Shown here in pieces: positions 8,597 to 17,418 of a DNA stretch of 64,000 nt (position 1 is the stretch's first letter; every line of letters starts with the position of its first letter). This stretch comes from Cyclobacterium xiamenense. Its GTDB lineage: Bacteria > Bacteroidota > Bacteroidia > Cytophagales > Cyclobacteriaceae. Position numbers and translations under genes: made by a program. Below the pieces are notes generated by a model. The model saw only the letters and a list, made by a program, of their open reading frames with translations, was not told where the DNA came from and made no database searches. The stretch covers positions 45,531-109,530 of the forward strand of contig NZ_WIOK01000012.1 of NCBI RefSeq assembly GCF_009467825.1, in the 5' to 3' direction.

Positions 8597-9916
8597 ATGA
8601 CTCAGAAACTAAAAGAACAGCAAAGTATTCCCGTTTCCAAGGTACAGCGGGCTGTCAAATTTATCAGTACCGGTGCGCGGGTTGGGGGCAACTACATGAA
8701 GCATTATGCAAAAAAAGTAGTCAATCCTTCCCTGAATAAAGACGACTTGCACCGGGACAATGCTACCGATATCTATGCTTCATTAAGTGAGCTAAAGGGG
8801 AGTGCTTTGAAAGTGGCCCAGATGATGGCCATGGACAAAAACATGTTGCCACGGGCGTACCAGGACAAATTCACCATGGCCCAATACAGCGCGCCGCCCT
8901 TGTCCTATCCCCTTGTGGTAAAAACCTTTGTGCAATATTTTAAAACCGGACCGGAAAACCTTTTCGATACCTTCACCCCCTCTGCTGTCAACGCGGCTTC
9001 CATTGGCCAGGTGCACCAGGCTACGAAAGATGGAAAAATATATGCAGTAAAAATCCAATATCCGGGCGTGGCTTCCAGTGTACAGTCCGATCTTAAATTG
9101 GTAAAACCATTCGCACTCCGCCTGTTAAACATGAACGAGCGGGAATTGGACCACTACATGGAAGAGGTGGAGGAAAAATTACTCGAAGAGACAGATTACG
9201 AACTGGAGGTGAAGCGGAGCAAGGAAATTTCCAAGGCTTGCGGTCACATTGCCGATCTGAATTTCCCCAACTACTACGAGGAGCTGAGCAGTTCGCGTAT
9301 CATTACCATGGATTGGATGGAAGGACTGCACCTGAAGGAGTGGTTGGCTACGCAGCCCGATCAAGCCGCAAAAAACAGGGTAGGGCAGGCCCTTTGGGAT
9401 TTTTACCACCACCAGGTGCACGAATTGAAACAGGTGCATGCCGATCCCCATCCGGGTAATTTCATCATTCAGGAGGGAAACCAATTGGCAGTTATCGATT
9501 TTGGATGTGTCAAAGTGATTCCAGAGGACTTCTATCAAGGTTATTTCTCCTTAATAAAAAAGGACCTTCTCATACGGGAAGACGAGTTGAATCAAATTTT
9601 CTACAACCTGGAGTTTATTAGTGACAAAGATTCCGAGGAAGAGAAGCTGTATTTCAAAGCCATCTTCAAAGAAATGATTTCTCTGCTAGGCAAGCCGTTT
9701 CATGTAGAAAAATTTGACTTCGCAGACGATGCGTATTTCCAGCAGATTTTTGCCCTCGGGGACAAAATATCGAACGACAAAATGTTCAGGAAATCGAAAC
9801 AGGCACGGGGTTCCCGGCATGGCTTGTACATCAATCGGACCTATTTCGGTCTTTATAATCTATTGAATCAACTTCAGGCATCCATTGATACCACAAAGCC
9901 GGATTGGCTTAAGTGA
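8597..9916 (+). CDS. AarF/UbiB (ABC1/ADCK) atypical kinase-like protein
   Basis: 439 aa with the ABC1 signature: SALKVAQMM at about 69-77 (the KxGQ motif, here K72-V-A-Q75), NAASIGQVH (Ala-rich loop), YAVKIQYPG (nucleotide-binding Lys), ETDYELEVKR, HADPHPGNFI (catalytic loop) and VIDFGCVK (DFG). UbiB/ADCK proteins are ATPases/kinases acting in ubiquinone and other isoprenoid lipid homeostasis. There is no C-terminal double TM helix like that of E. coli UbiB, so it is probably cytosolic or peripheral. Its last 8 bases overlap the convergent gene at 9909. Confidence 0.9.
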   Translation: MTQKLKEQQSIPVSKVQRAVKFISTGARVGGNYMKHYAKKVVNPSLNKDDLHRDNATDIYASLSELKGSALKVAQMMAMDKNMLPRAYQDKFTMAQYSAPPLSYPLVVKTFVQYFKTGPENLFDTFTPSAVNAASIGQVHQATKDGKIYAVKIQYPGVASSVQSDLKLVKPFALRLLNMNERELDHYMEEVEEKLLEETDYELEVKRSKEISKACGHIADLNFPNYYEELSSSRIITMDWMEGLHLKEWLATQPDQAAKNRVGQALWDFYHHQVHELKQVHADPHPGNFIIQEGNQLAVIDFGCVKVIPEDFYQGYFSLIKKDLLIREDELNQIFYNLEFISDKDSEEEKLYFKAIFKEMISLLGKPFHVEKFDFADDAYFQQIFALGDKISNDKMFRKSKQARGSRHGLYINRTYFGLYNLLNQLQASIDTTKPDWLK

Positions 9917-11003
9917 TCACCGGAGATTGATTCGTATTGCTCAGCGCATGGAGAATAAATCGGGCGAGTTTGTAAGGAAGGAGCGGTCTGTCTGATTGAT
10001 TGACCGTGCCGGTCAAATACAGGTGGAGGTCCGGGACAAAAAAAGAAAAAGCGCCGGTGATCCCCGTTTGTCCGATGATCGCCGGTGATTTTCCCCATGG
10101 CAGGGTATACAAAGGCTTTTGGTAGCGGCAGATACCCAGGCCATGAGACAGGGATGCGGATTCTCGCTGCCAGTCAAAGATGGCGTCTAACTCGCTGGGA
10201 GGGAAGAATTTCCCGTGCAGGTACGATTTGAGGAAGGTCATGCAGTCCTGTGCCGTACTAACCATGCCCCCTGCGGCTCCAAACGAGGCCATGGCCCGCG
10301 GGATGTGAACGGCTTCTTTTCCGTTGTAAAAGGGAGTGGGCGTTCGATCGTAGGGGTCTTTGTAAACATACGTCTCCGTCATGGCCAGGGGTTTGGTCTG
10401 AAAGGTTTCCAAAGCCCCCTCCAAGCTGAGGGCGGTCACTTTTTCGATTACCTTTCCCAATAGTAGGAAATTGGTTTCGGAGGGGTGCGGTTTTTGGGAA
10501 GCACCCGGCCGGGATAAGGAAGAGGTATTCCGAACTACCTGTAGTACTTCAGCAAAGGTCCATTCCCGGTCATTTCTTGAAAAAAGTTCGTCTTTTAATT
10601 TTTTTTCTCCTCCGATAGGCAGCCGCAGGTAATCCGGTATTCCGGACTGATGGGTCAGCAGTTGTTTCAGCGTGATCGTCGGCGTACGGTCGGTACCTCG
10701 CCGGCGGCCAATACCGGCGTATTCCGGTCCGGTCAAATACTGCCTAAAAGGCTCATCCAGATTCACCTTACCTCTTATCTTTAATTTTATCAGCAAAGCA
10801 GCGATATGGAGTCTTGCCAGGCCACTAATAAAATAGGGTTGCCGTTTGTTGAGGTTTCCAGATGCCCCGATCCAGGCGATCGGATCCTTTCTTTCCTGAT
10901 ACAGGGAAAGGATGAGTCCTTTTAGATTTTCCTGTTTACAAAATCGATCCAGTTGATGTTGCCAATGCGTAGAAGCACTGGGATTACGCTCATTGAGGGT
11001 CAT
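9909..11003 (-). CDS. Class C beta-lactamase-fold protein lacking catalytic residues
   Basis: 364 aa from ATG 11003 (a GTG at 11012 is the alternative). The fold is recognisable from LLTHQSGIPDYL, the helix GKVNLDEPFRQYL and GGMVSTAQDCMTFL. Aligned by eye to class C/DUF-type serine hydrolases, the SxxK nucleophile motif reads Gly61-Leu-Ala-Arg64, the YxN motif reads Pro174-Ser-Glu176, and the HTG/KTG motif reads Gln312-Thr-Gly. All key catalytic positions are therefore substituted while the reading frame and fold core are intact. No signal peptide is evident, so it may be cytoplasmic. It is probably a pseudoenzyme with a binding or structural role rather than a hydrolase. Confidence 0.75.
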   Translation of the reverse strand: MTLNERNPSASTHWQHQLDRFCKQENLKGLILSLYQERKDPIAWIGASGNLNKRQPYFISGLARLHIAALLIKLKIRGKVNLDEPFRQYLTGPEYAGIGRRRGTDRTPTITLKQLLTHQSGIPDYLRLPIGGEKKLKDELFSRNDREWTFAEVLQVVRNTSSLSRPGASQKPHPSETNFLLLGKVIEKVTALSLEGALETFQTKPLAMTETYVYKDPYDRTPTPFYNGKEAVHIPRAMASFGAAGGMVSTAQDCMTFLKSYLHGKFFPPSELDAIFDWQRESASLSHGLGICRYQKPLYTLPWGKSPAIIGQTGITGAFSFFVPDLHLYLTGTVNQSDRPLLPYKLARFILHALSNTNQSPVIT

Positions 11004-11176
11004 GGCTAACACCTTGATTTACTTGATAAAAGTAATTTGTAGTTAACAGGCTTAATTTACCCACAAATTGGCACAAAAAGCCAGTTACTTTCATTAGATT
11101 GCAAAAAAAAATTGAAGAAACCGTTTTTTTGGTTATTTCATGATTGAAAGCTAGTTTCACCAAATCATTTCTGCTC

Positions 11177-11323
11177 ATGGTTTTTATTTCCGCCTTTTAT
11201 TCGCTGCTACTTCTGGTCTTTTTTGTGCTGGTTTTCAGGTGGGCCAAAAGGCACAACGACCTGAAGGAAGAGCAAAATCATTTGCTGAGGGAAATCCTCG
11301 AGAAACTACCGAAGCAACACTAG
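11177..11323 (+). CDS. Small single-pass membrane protein, hypothetical
   Basis: A 48-aa ORF: one N-terminal transmembrane helix (ISAFYSLLLLVFFVLVF, about residues 4-20), a basic stop-transfer (RWAKRH), then an amphipathic charged helix of about 22 residues ending EKLPKQH. The composition is unlike random read-through of a 404-base spacer (11013-11416), and the topology (helix in the membrane, charged cytoplasmic tail) is that of many real small membrane proteins. No ribosome site is obvious, which is common in Bacteroidota. I do not recognise the family. The rest of this spacer holds nothing I can name. Confidence 0.5.
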   Translation: MVFISAFYSLLLLVFFVLVFRWAKRHNDLKEEQNHLLREILEKLPKQH

Positions 11324-11416
11324 TACCGGGATCAGCCGCTCAGGCGATTCCACCGACCTACCGTTTAGAACGCTTGAACCCAATAGTAGCCTGCGTATTT
11401 TATCAAGTTATCTGTA

Positions 11417-13024
11417 ATGAATCGAATTATGACCACGAAGCACGCTTTTTTTCCCCTACTTTACCTGGCCCTGTACGCGTTGACGTTGGGGGCATGTGGA
11501 AGTGGGGATTCCCAAACGCAGGAAAAATCTGCGATTTTGCCACGAATTGCCATCGCTGGTTTGGCGATTGAGTCCAGCACTTTTTCACCGGCGGTGACGC
11601 AAGAGGACGCGTTTCATGCCCGTAGAGGGGATGAGGTGTTTGGGTATTATCCCTTTATGCACGAGGATTCGCTTAATCGTGCCCGAGCCACCTGGTTTCC
11701 AACCCTGCGCGGACATGCCATTCCGGGGGGGATCGTGGCTCGGGAGGCCTATGAATCCCTGGTTGGAGAAACCCTCGATCGGCTCCGGGAAAACCTTCCC
11801 TACGATGGCCTGTTTTTTGATATCCATGGAGCCATGAGTGTGGTCGGCCTGGATGATCCGGAAGGAGATTTTATCCAACGAGTTCGTGAGGTAGTGGGTA
11901 CGGAAACCATAATTTCCACTTCCATGGATTTGCATGGCAATGTTTCCTGGCGCCTTGCTGCGCATTCCGATCTCATCACTTGCTACCGGATGGCTCCTCA
12001 CGAAGATGCCCTGGAATCCAAAAAAAGGGCAGTAGATAATCTATTGGAAAGGTTGGAGTCGGGAATGGGAAAACCAGCCTACAAGGCCTGGATACCGGTT
12101 CCCATCCTGCTACCCGGAGAAAAGACCAGCACCCGGGTGGACCCCGGAAAGGCGTTGTATGCGGAGGTGTACCCTGCTGCTGATCAGGAAGGTGTGACCG
12201 ATGCGGCGATATGGGTAGGCTATGCCTGGGCGGATGAACCCAGAAACCATGCGGTGGTCATGGTGACGGGGGATGATCGGTCTACCGTTACCGAAACGGC
12301 GGAAAAACTGGCCGCAAGTTTTTGGGAAAAACGGTTTGCGTTTGAATTCATTGCCCCTACAGCAAGCCTTCGCGAAAGCCTGGACATGGCCATAGCGAGT
12401 GATAAAAAACCATTTATGATCAGCGATATGGGTGATAACCCCACAGCAGGAGGCGCAGGCGATGTGACCTGGACCCTTCGGGAGATTCTAGCCAGGCCTG
12501 AGTTCCAATCGCCGGACGGTCCCTTGCTGATCTATGCTTCTATTCCGGGTCCGGAACTGGTGGATGCCGCCCTGGAAGTGGGTGTGGGCGGTCAGGTAAC
12601 CGCAAAAGTGGGAGCGGCCGTAGACGACCGTTTCTCTCCCCCGATCACTTTGAGTGGAACGGTAACGGCCATCGAACAGGGTGATCAAAATGCGGAAACG
12701 GAAGTAGTGGTGGCAGTAGGCAGTGTCCGGGTGATCGTCACCGCAAAGCGCAAACCCTACCATCGGGAAAGTGATTTTACCAATCTGGGGTTAAACCCCC
12801 GGGAATCGGATATTGTGGTGGTAAAGATCGGTTACCTCGTTCCAGAACTGTACGACATGCGAGCCGACTGGATCATGGCACTTACCCCGGGAGGCGTCGA
12901 TCAGGACCTGGAACGCCTGGAGTTTAAGCGAATCAACCGACCCATGTTCCCGTTTGATCCGGAAATGGAAACGCCGGACTTGAGCGCACGCCTGGTGCCG
13001 CTTTCTCACGAATATGAGGAATGA
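11417..13024 (+). CDS. M81 family metallopeptidase (MlrC/microcystinase-like), exported lipoprotein
   Basis: 535 aa. Lipoprotein signal with lipobox TLGAC at about residue 27. MlrC N-terminal domain (DUF1485) features: RIAIAGLAIESSTFSP, FDIHGAM, STSMDLHGN and RMAPHEDA carry the Asp/His metal ligands of the family; SDMGDNPTAGGAGD starts the C-terminal MlrC domain. The founding member cleaves linearised microcystin, but most homologues are of unknown substrate, probably peptides or amides with D- or modified residues. Most characterised homologues are not lipoproteins, so the lipidated, periplasm-facing form is notable. It stands alone. Confidence 0.9.
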   Translation: MNRIMTTKHAFFPLLYLALYALTLGACGSGDSQTQEKSAILPRIAIAGLAIESSTFSPAVTQEDAFHARRGDEVFGYYPFMHEDSLNRARATWFPTLRGHAIPGGIVAREAYESLVGETLDRLRENLPYDGLFFDIHGAMSVVGLDDPEGDFIQRVREVVGTETIISTSMDLHGNVSWRLAAHSDLITCYRMAPHEDALESKKRAVDNLLERLESGMGKPAYKAWIPVPILLPGEKTSTRVDPGKALYAEVYPAADQEGVTDAAIWVGYAWADEPRNHAVVMVTGDDRSTVTETAEKLAASFWEKRFAFEFIAPTASLRESLDMAIASDKKPFMISDMGDNPTAGGAGDVTWTLREILARPEFQSPDGPLLIYASIPGPELVDAALEVGVGGQVTAKVGAAVDDRFSPPITLSGTVTAIEQGDQNAETEVVVAVGSVRVIVTAKRKPYHRESDFTNLGLNPRESDIVVVKIGYLVPELYDMRADWIMALTPGGVDQDLERLEFKRINRPMFPFDPEMETPDLSARLVPLSHEYEE

Positions 13025-13373
13025 AAAGCGGGATGGCAGTGTGCGGTTGGGGTACCGATTCGGATGGGGAAATGCGGTAGTTCGCCCGATGCAATGCGAC
13101 GGACCGATTTCACCGAACCACATTCGCATTCCATCGTAAGGAAGCGTGGGGGACAATGGACGTGTACACCGCAACGGCTCTTTTCGTAAAAAAAAATTCA
13201 CCTTGCCTATTTTATGTTGATCGATGATTTTCCCGAAAAAGAGCATCTGTGGGGCAGGCGGGGATCATTCGGTGGTAGTTTCTTTTTGACAGGTAGCGAA
13301 AGGCCGAATTGGGCATCCACGCTTCCTTGGGTCGATATATCCGAGGCCTGCGCGGGAATCTAACTAAATATGC
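13025..13373. other. Intergenic region, 349 bases, no supported gene
   Basis: Holds a 49-codon ORF at 13214-13363 (+) with no recognisable features and no signal peptide, and the 5' part of an antisense ORF that mostly shadows the M81 gene. I see no clear terminator, promoter or RNA. Confidence 0.5.
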
Positions 13374-13970
13374 ATGCGACATACGATGATTTGGATAAGT
13401 AGATGGCTGGTCGTTACCGGTCTTGTATGGTTCTCGCCCCTTGCGTTATATGGGCAGGAGAAAATTGAGCGGGAATTTCGCATCACGCCCGGGACAGTGC
13501 CGGAAGCGGCCAAAGATTGGCTGCACGAGGCGTTTGGATCGCCACGTAAGGTGAAATGGTATGTTGAAGAAACCTCCGGGAAAAGTAGCTATGAGGCCAA
13601 GTTTGTGTTCCGAGGAGCGACCCACAGCGTGGAATTTGACCTATCTGGCAGGATAGAAGACATAGAAGTACAAACCACCTGGGAAGCGTTACCCGAATCT
13701 ACACGGGAGTCAATCGGTAGGTATTTCAAAGACACGTTTAAAAAATACCGGATTGAAAAAATTCAGGTACAATACACTGGAGCGCCTGAGGACTTGAAGG
13801 ATTCGGTGAAAAATGCGGATTTTGTAACAGTAACGACCCGGTACGAAATTGAATTTTACGGCGAAAATGAAACCAGTAAACAACTTTGGGAGGGTCTGTT
13901 TGATGAAAACGGAAACTTGCTAAGTCGGAGAGAAATTGCCATACCCTCCACCAATCACCTGTTCTTTTGA
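13374..13970 (+). CDS. Exported PepSY-like hypothetical protein
   Basis: 198 aa with a Sec signal peptide (cleavage near ALYGQ, about residue 27). The mature part has two alpha-beta units resembling PepSY-like domains: VPEAAKDWLHEAF...VKWYVEE...SYEAKFVFRG..HSVEFDLSGRIEDIE, and a second unit around residues 105-185 ending ENGNLLSRREI. PepSY-like proteins bind or inhibit partners in the periplasm; no specific function can be assigned. Its stop overlaps the ATG of the next gene (TGATG), so the two are translationally coupled. Confidence 0.75.
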   Translation: MRHTMIWISRWLVVTGLVWFSPLALYGQEKIEREFRITPGTVPEAAKDWLHEAFGSPRKVKWYVEETSGKSSYEAKFVFRGATHSVEFDLSGRIEDIEVQTTWEALPESTRESIGRYFKDTFKKYRIEKIQVQYTGAPEDLKDSVKNADFVTVTTRYEIEFYGENETSKQLWEGLFDENGNLLSRREIAIPSTNHLFF

Positions 13971-14656
13971 TGCGGTATATTCTGGTAGTTATTTTTGGGA
14001 TGATAGTGGGCCATCAGGGCATGGCACAAGGGCGGCTCACCAATCTGGGCTTTTTCCCCGAGTTGCAGGTTCGGGTGAAGGCAAGCGAAAAACTTCGGTT
14101 AACGGGTAAAATTGAAAGTCAACACGGCATGGCTTCCTTGCCTGAGGGAAATGAGGCCAGTTGGGCTTACCGGCACGTGCTTACCGATTTTCAAGGGTTT
14201 GCGGGTACTTCGATCAACCCATTCGTCTCCCTGACCGGCGGCTACCAATTTCGATTGGATGGCCGAAACAACGACAGCCACCGGACCATCCAGCAGATTT
14301 CCTTTTTACAACGTAAAAGTACCTTTCGCCTGGGGCATCGGATTCGAACCGATCAGACGTTCGCAGCCGCAGAGGCAATTGAGTACCGGCTACGGTACCA
14401 GCTTTCTGCCGAAATTGCGCTTCAGGGACAGACCGTTGACCCCGGAGAATATTACCTCGTGTTAGCAGATGAGCTCATTTATAGCTATCAGGACCGGGAT
14501 AGCGGACTGGAAAACCGATTTGTGGCGGCCCTGGGCCATTTGTCGCGAAACAGACAGAAGTTTCAGGTCGGTATCGATCACCGAACCGACCGGTTCTTCG
14601 ATGCTGGACTGCGGCAGCGCATCTGGTTTAAATTTGGATGGTATCTCACGCTTTAG
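13970..14656 (+). CDS. DUF2490-type outer-membrane beta-barrel protein
   Basis: 228 aa. Signal peptide ending GMAQG (about residue 19), then alternating amphipathic beta strands through to the C-terminal aromatic RIWFKFGWYLTL, typical of an outer-membrane barrel and of DUF2490 proteins (motifs GYQFRL, LRYQL, YLVLADELIY, RNRQKFQVGIDHR). ATG 13970 shares its A with the preceding stop; a TTG at 13967 is an alternative. Coupling to the PepSY-like protein suggests they work together at the outer membrane. Confidence 0.82.
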   Translation: MRYILVVIFGMIVGHQGMAQGRLTNLGFFPELQVRVKASEKLRLTGKIESQHGMASLPEGNEASWAYRHVLTDFQGFAGTSINPFVSLTGGYQFRLDGRNNDSHRTIQQISFLQRKSTFRLGHRIRTDQTFAAAEAIEYRLRYQLSAEIALQGQTVDPGEYYLVLADELIYSYQDRDSGLENRFVAALGHLSRNRQKFQVGIDHRTDRFFDAGLRQRIWFKFGWYLTL

Positions 14657-14705
14657 CAATAGCAATCAGGTAGGGGAAACCACTTCCCACAGGCCTTGCT
14701 AGTGG

Positions 14706-15167
14706 CTAATAGAGGTCCAGGATGGTATAGGTACGGTCATTCATTGAAAAAGAATCTCCTTTCTTTTTGCCTACCATTTCTTTATAGATGGGAGCTTTCC
14801 GGGATATGCCGAAAATATTTTCTCCATCAACTTCAAAATTCTCAATGCTCACACTGGGAAAAAAAGTCATTTTATCGGTTTTTACGATGGCTCCCAGCGT
14901 AACTTCCTCAAAAAGATTTGTTGCGGTTTTCATTTGCTTTAGAAAATCCAGTTCCTCGATCACAAAATTCAACTCGTCTGCAATGCGGTTGATGACAATT
15001 GCGCTTTCGTCTTCCTGTCCTTGTTGGTCGTATTCATACAACTGATCCTGAGTCTGTTGTTCACCTTCTCTGAGTTCCTGAATGCGGTTTCTAAAATCTG
15101 CAACAATGGCTTCCTGGTAGCGAATGGCTTGCTCCATCACCTTTTTTTTGTGGGTTAATTTTTCCAT
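14706..15167 (-). CDS. GreA/GreB-like transcription elongation factor family protein
   Basis: 153 aa. N-terminal coiled coil (about residues 1-75) with an acidic tip region (YEYDQQGQEDES) and a C-terminal FKBP-like Gre domain (about 85-153) ending with the family signature APIYKEMVGKKKGDSFSMN, equivalent to SPIGRALLGKxxGD. Gre factors enter the RNA polymerase secondary channel and rescue backtracked complexes. The helical hairpin here is divergent and the tip does not align cleanly with the E. coli D-E pair, so it may be a Gre-like regulator. Such Bacteroidota proteins are often mislabelled 3-oxoacyl-ACP synthase. Confidence 0.75.
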   Translation of the reverse strand: MEKLTHKKKVMEQAIRYQEAIVADFRNRIQELREGEQQTQDQLYEYDQQGQEDESAIVINRIADELNFVIEELDFLKQMKTATNLFEEVTLGAIVKTDKMTFFPSVSIENFEVDGENIFGISRKAPIYKEMVGKKKGDSFSMNDRTYTILDLY

Positions 15168-15359
15168 TTTTCGGAGTATGGGTTAGTAAATAATGGGTAC
15201 TAAAATGGGTTGGTTTGGTATATACGGATAAAATACGCACAATTTAGCGGGTCTGCAAGTTTGCGTAGGCCACATGCCGGGGTTTTACCCCTTGAAAATT
15301 GCATCCTTTTATAAAAAGTGTAACTTTACAGAGTTGTAAAACCATTAACCAAATAGAAA

Positions 15360-15605
15360 ATGAAATTCTTACACCGTTTGAAATCGACCGTCTTATTACT
15401 GATGCTTTTGGGTTTTTTCTTTTCTGCCACCGTTACTTCCTGTGGTAACAAGAAAAGTGAAAGCACCGAAGAGGCAGTGGAACATCCTGAAGGAGATGCC
15501 GAGCATCCAGCAGAAGAAGGCGGAGAACATCCTGCAGGCGGAAACGAGCATCCAGCAGAAGAAGGCGGAGAACATCCTGCAGGCGGAAACGAGCATCCGG
15601 AATAA
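15360..15605 (+). CDS. Small lipoprotein with His-Pro/Glu-rich tandem repeat
   Basis: 81 aa. Lipoprotein signal (residues 1-28, lipobox TVTSC), then a low-complexity mature tail built from EHPAEEGGEHPAGGN repeats. Two exact 15-residue units plus partial flanking EHP copies give six His-Pro pairs in about 40 residues, each His preceded by Glu or Val-Glu. No family is recognised. A Cys-anchored, His- and Glu-rich flexible tail could bind metal ions at the envelope, but this is inference. The gene is monocistronic. Confidence 0.7.
   Translation: MKFLHRLKSTVLLLMLLGFFFSATVTSCGNKKSESTEEAVEHPEGDAEHPAEEGGEHPAGGNEHPAEEGGEHPAGGNEHPE
15501..15590 (+). repeat. Exact 45-bp tandem duplication
   Basis: Positions 15501-15545 and 15546-15590 are identical and in frame within the small lipoprotein gene; a third, partial copy begins at 15591. 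An exact duplication points to recent slippage and possible copy-number variation. Confidence 0.95.
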
Positions 15606-15749
15606 GTTTCGGAGTGCCTTCCACCCAATTTATTCCCCTATCAATAAAGGGAAGGGCGAGTGACGAATAAAAGCATGCATGATTCCCTCACGTTTGGAAT
15701 TTTATTCTAAACGTTACTGTTTCTACCTGTTTCTGTTCGTCACTTTTTT

Positions 15750-17153
15750 TTACTGAAGGCGTGTGAACGAAAAGGAGGACTCGGCTACCGCAGGTTGCCC
15801 CCCGATTTCTAGAAGCGGGTAAGCGAGGAAATTAATGGGTCCCGATTCCGGACCGGGAGTTAGTTCCAGGTCTCTTCCTCGACTGAACTCGATCCGGTTT
15901 GCCGGGTGCCTGCCGAAGTAGTAGGTAGCCAATGCGGTGTATTTATTGCCTTCGCTGATGTCCAATGGCCACCATTTGCCCTCAGCATAAAATTCTGCCC
16001 AGCAATGGTACCCGTCGATTCCGCCTTCGTTCCGATCGGAAGGAATGGCCGCTCCAATGGAAAATCGAGCCGGAATGCCCACGGATCGGGCCAGGGAAAT
16101 AAACAGCGAATGAAATTCGGTACAATTTCCGGTTTTGGTGTCGCAGGCATAGACGGCATCTCCTTTGCCGTATTCGCCTGATTTCGCGTAGCGCATGTTG
16201 TCGATAATGTAATCGTAGATTGCGCGGGCTTTCATCAGCTGGCTATCGTTTCTTTTTTCTCCAATCGCTTCCATGGCGATTTCCCGAAACCTACGATCCA
16301 CCGGCATCAACCGGTTGGAAGCCAGGTACCGGTCGGCTACCTGCCCGCTTTCTTCGTAGGGACCTTTCTCCTTACGCGATACACGGTAGGTAAGCGCAAT
16401 TTCCTGCCCGCTGTGTTCGGGATTCAGTTCCATGTACAGGATGGTATTTGCATTGACCGGGTCTTTTATCAAACGGTGGGTTCCGGGCACCTGCATGGTT
16501 TCTAATTCCACACGTTGGAAGGAATCGCTCACGGCAATAGGAATCCACATCTTTGCATCCGCTGTAAGCTGGGGAACGGTTGCCTTGTAATGAAACTGAA
16601 ACCGGTCCTCCCCTTCGATTACGCCCATTAATTCGTTGGTTGCCTCTTCAATGGGCAGGCGGAACCATGTTTTGTCTTCTTTCTGCTTCCAGCTGTAGAA
16701 CGGTTTTCCATTGAGTTTGTGTACCGAGGTTTGGGTCACCTCCATGGACCCGGGTTTTCCCTCCAGAAAAAAATCTACATCGTAAACGTCTCCATTGACG
16801 TCGGCCAGGTCCACGCAGGCAAAATGGCTATTTGGACCTAGATTTGACAGGTATTCGGTGTGTACCCGTACCAGGCGCAAACGTAGCAGCTTGTCTTCGT
16901 CTCTAACCAGGAAATACCCCTCATTTTCGACTGTTTTTGCATCGATGTATGCCTTGATTCCGGCCTCTATATCGTCAATCGCAACTTTTGGTGCCGGTTT
17001 ACTTGGTGTAACCGGTGCTGCAGCCACTTCTTCCCTTTTTTGGTTGGATTGGCAGGCTACTGCAAGGAATACCCCAAGCAGAAAGAGCAGGGGGGGGCAT
17101 AGGTACTTGCGGCGGGAAAATGACAAGCGAAAGGTAGACAAATTCGGTTCCAT
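15750..17153 (-). CDS. Transglutaminase-like cysteine protease-fold lipoprotein
   Basis: 467 aa from ATG 17153; the longer frame to 17243 would bury the signal peptide. Lipobox AVACQ at about residue 34. The N-terminal half contains beta-rich regions of unknown type (about 60-280); the transglutaminase-like core has Cys344 (GNCTEFHSLF), His383 (GYHCWAEFY) and Asp398 (WWPLDIS), a complete catalytic triad, plus the usual SVGIPARF. Such exported proteins are probably peptidases or amidases rather than cross-linkers. Divergent from the xylose operon but not obviously linked to it. Confidence 0.88.
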   Translation of the reverse strand: MEPNLSTFRLSFSRRKYLCPPLLFLLGVFLAVACQSNQKREEVAAAPVTPSKPAPKVAIDDIEAGIKAYIDAKTVENEGYFLVRDEDKLLRLRLVRVHTEYLSNLGPNSHFACVDLADVNGDVYDVDFFLEGKPGSMEVTQTSVHKLNGKPFYSWKQKEDKTWFRLPIEEATNELMGVIEGEDRFQFHYKATVPQLTADAKMWIPIAVSDSFQRVELETMQVPGTHRLIKDPVNANTILYMELNPEHSGQEIALTYRVSRKEKGPYEESGQVADRYLASNRLMPVDRRFREIAMEAIGEKRNDSQLMKARAIYDYIIDNMRYAKSGEYGKGDAVYACDTKTGNCTEFHSLFISLARSVGIPARFSIGAAIPSDRNEGGIDGYHCWAEFYAEGKWWPLDISEGNKYTALATYYFGRHPANRIEFSRGRDLELTPGPESGPINFLAYPLLEIGGQPAVAESSFSFTRLQ

Positions 17154-17418
17154 GGAATGCGGAGGTTTGAAAATGGTTAATGTGTCAAAGATACTGTTTT
17201 CCTTACAGGTAGCAAGGTCTGCCTCACACAAAGCGGCAGCCAATTGGATTAAACGGTCATTGATTTACAGGAAGGGAACGATCCCAGTATCTTCCACCAC
17301 TTCACTTTCTGCATCAATTTAATTTTATAAAAACCTTATTTGACTATATTGCATCTTTAATTTTCCGAATACTACCCAATGAATTGACAAAAGACCGAAC
17401 CCATTAATCCACTTCTTC

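Noticed and set aside
13214-13363. 49-codon plus-strand ORF in the spacer after the M81 gene
   Set aside because: No signal, motif or convincing composition; cannot be separated from chance.
15501-15590. Possible CRISPR-like repeat
   Set aside because: Copies are directly abutting, coding and without spacers; it is a tandem coding repeat.
15326-15628. Minus-strand ORFs with Cys/Pro-rich repeats opposite the small lipoprotein
   Set aside because: They arise from the antisense of the in-frame 45-bp repeat; only the plus frame has a lipoprotein signal.
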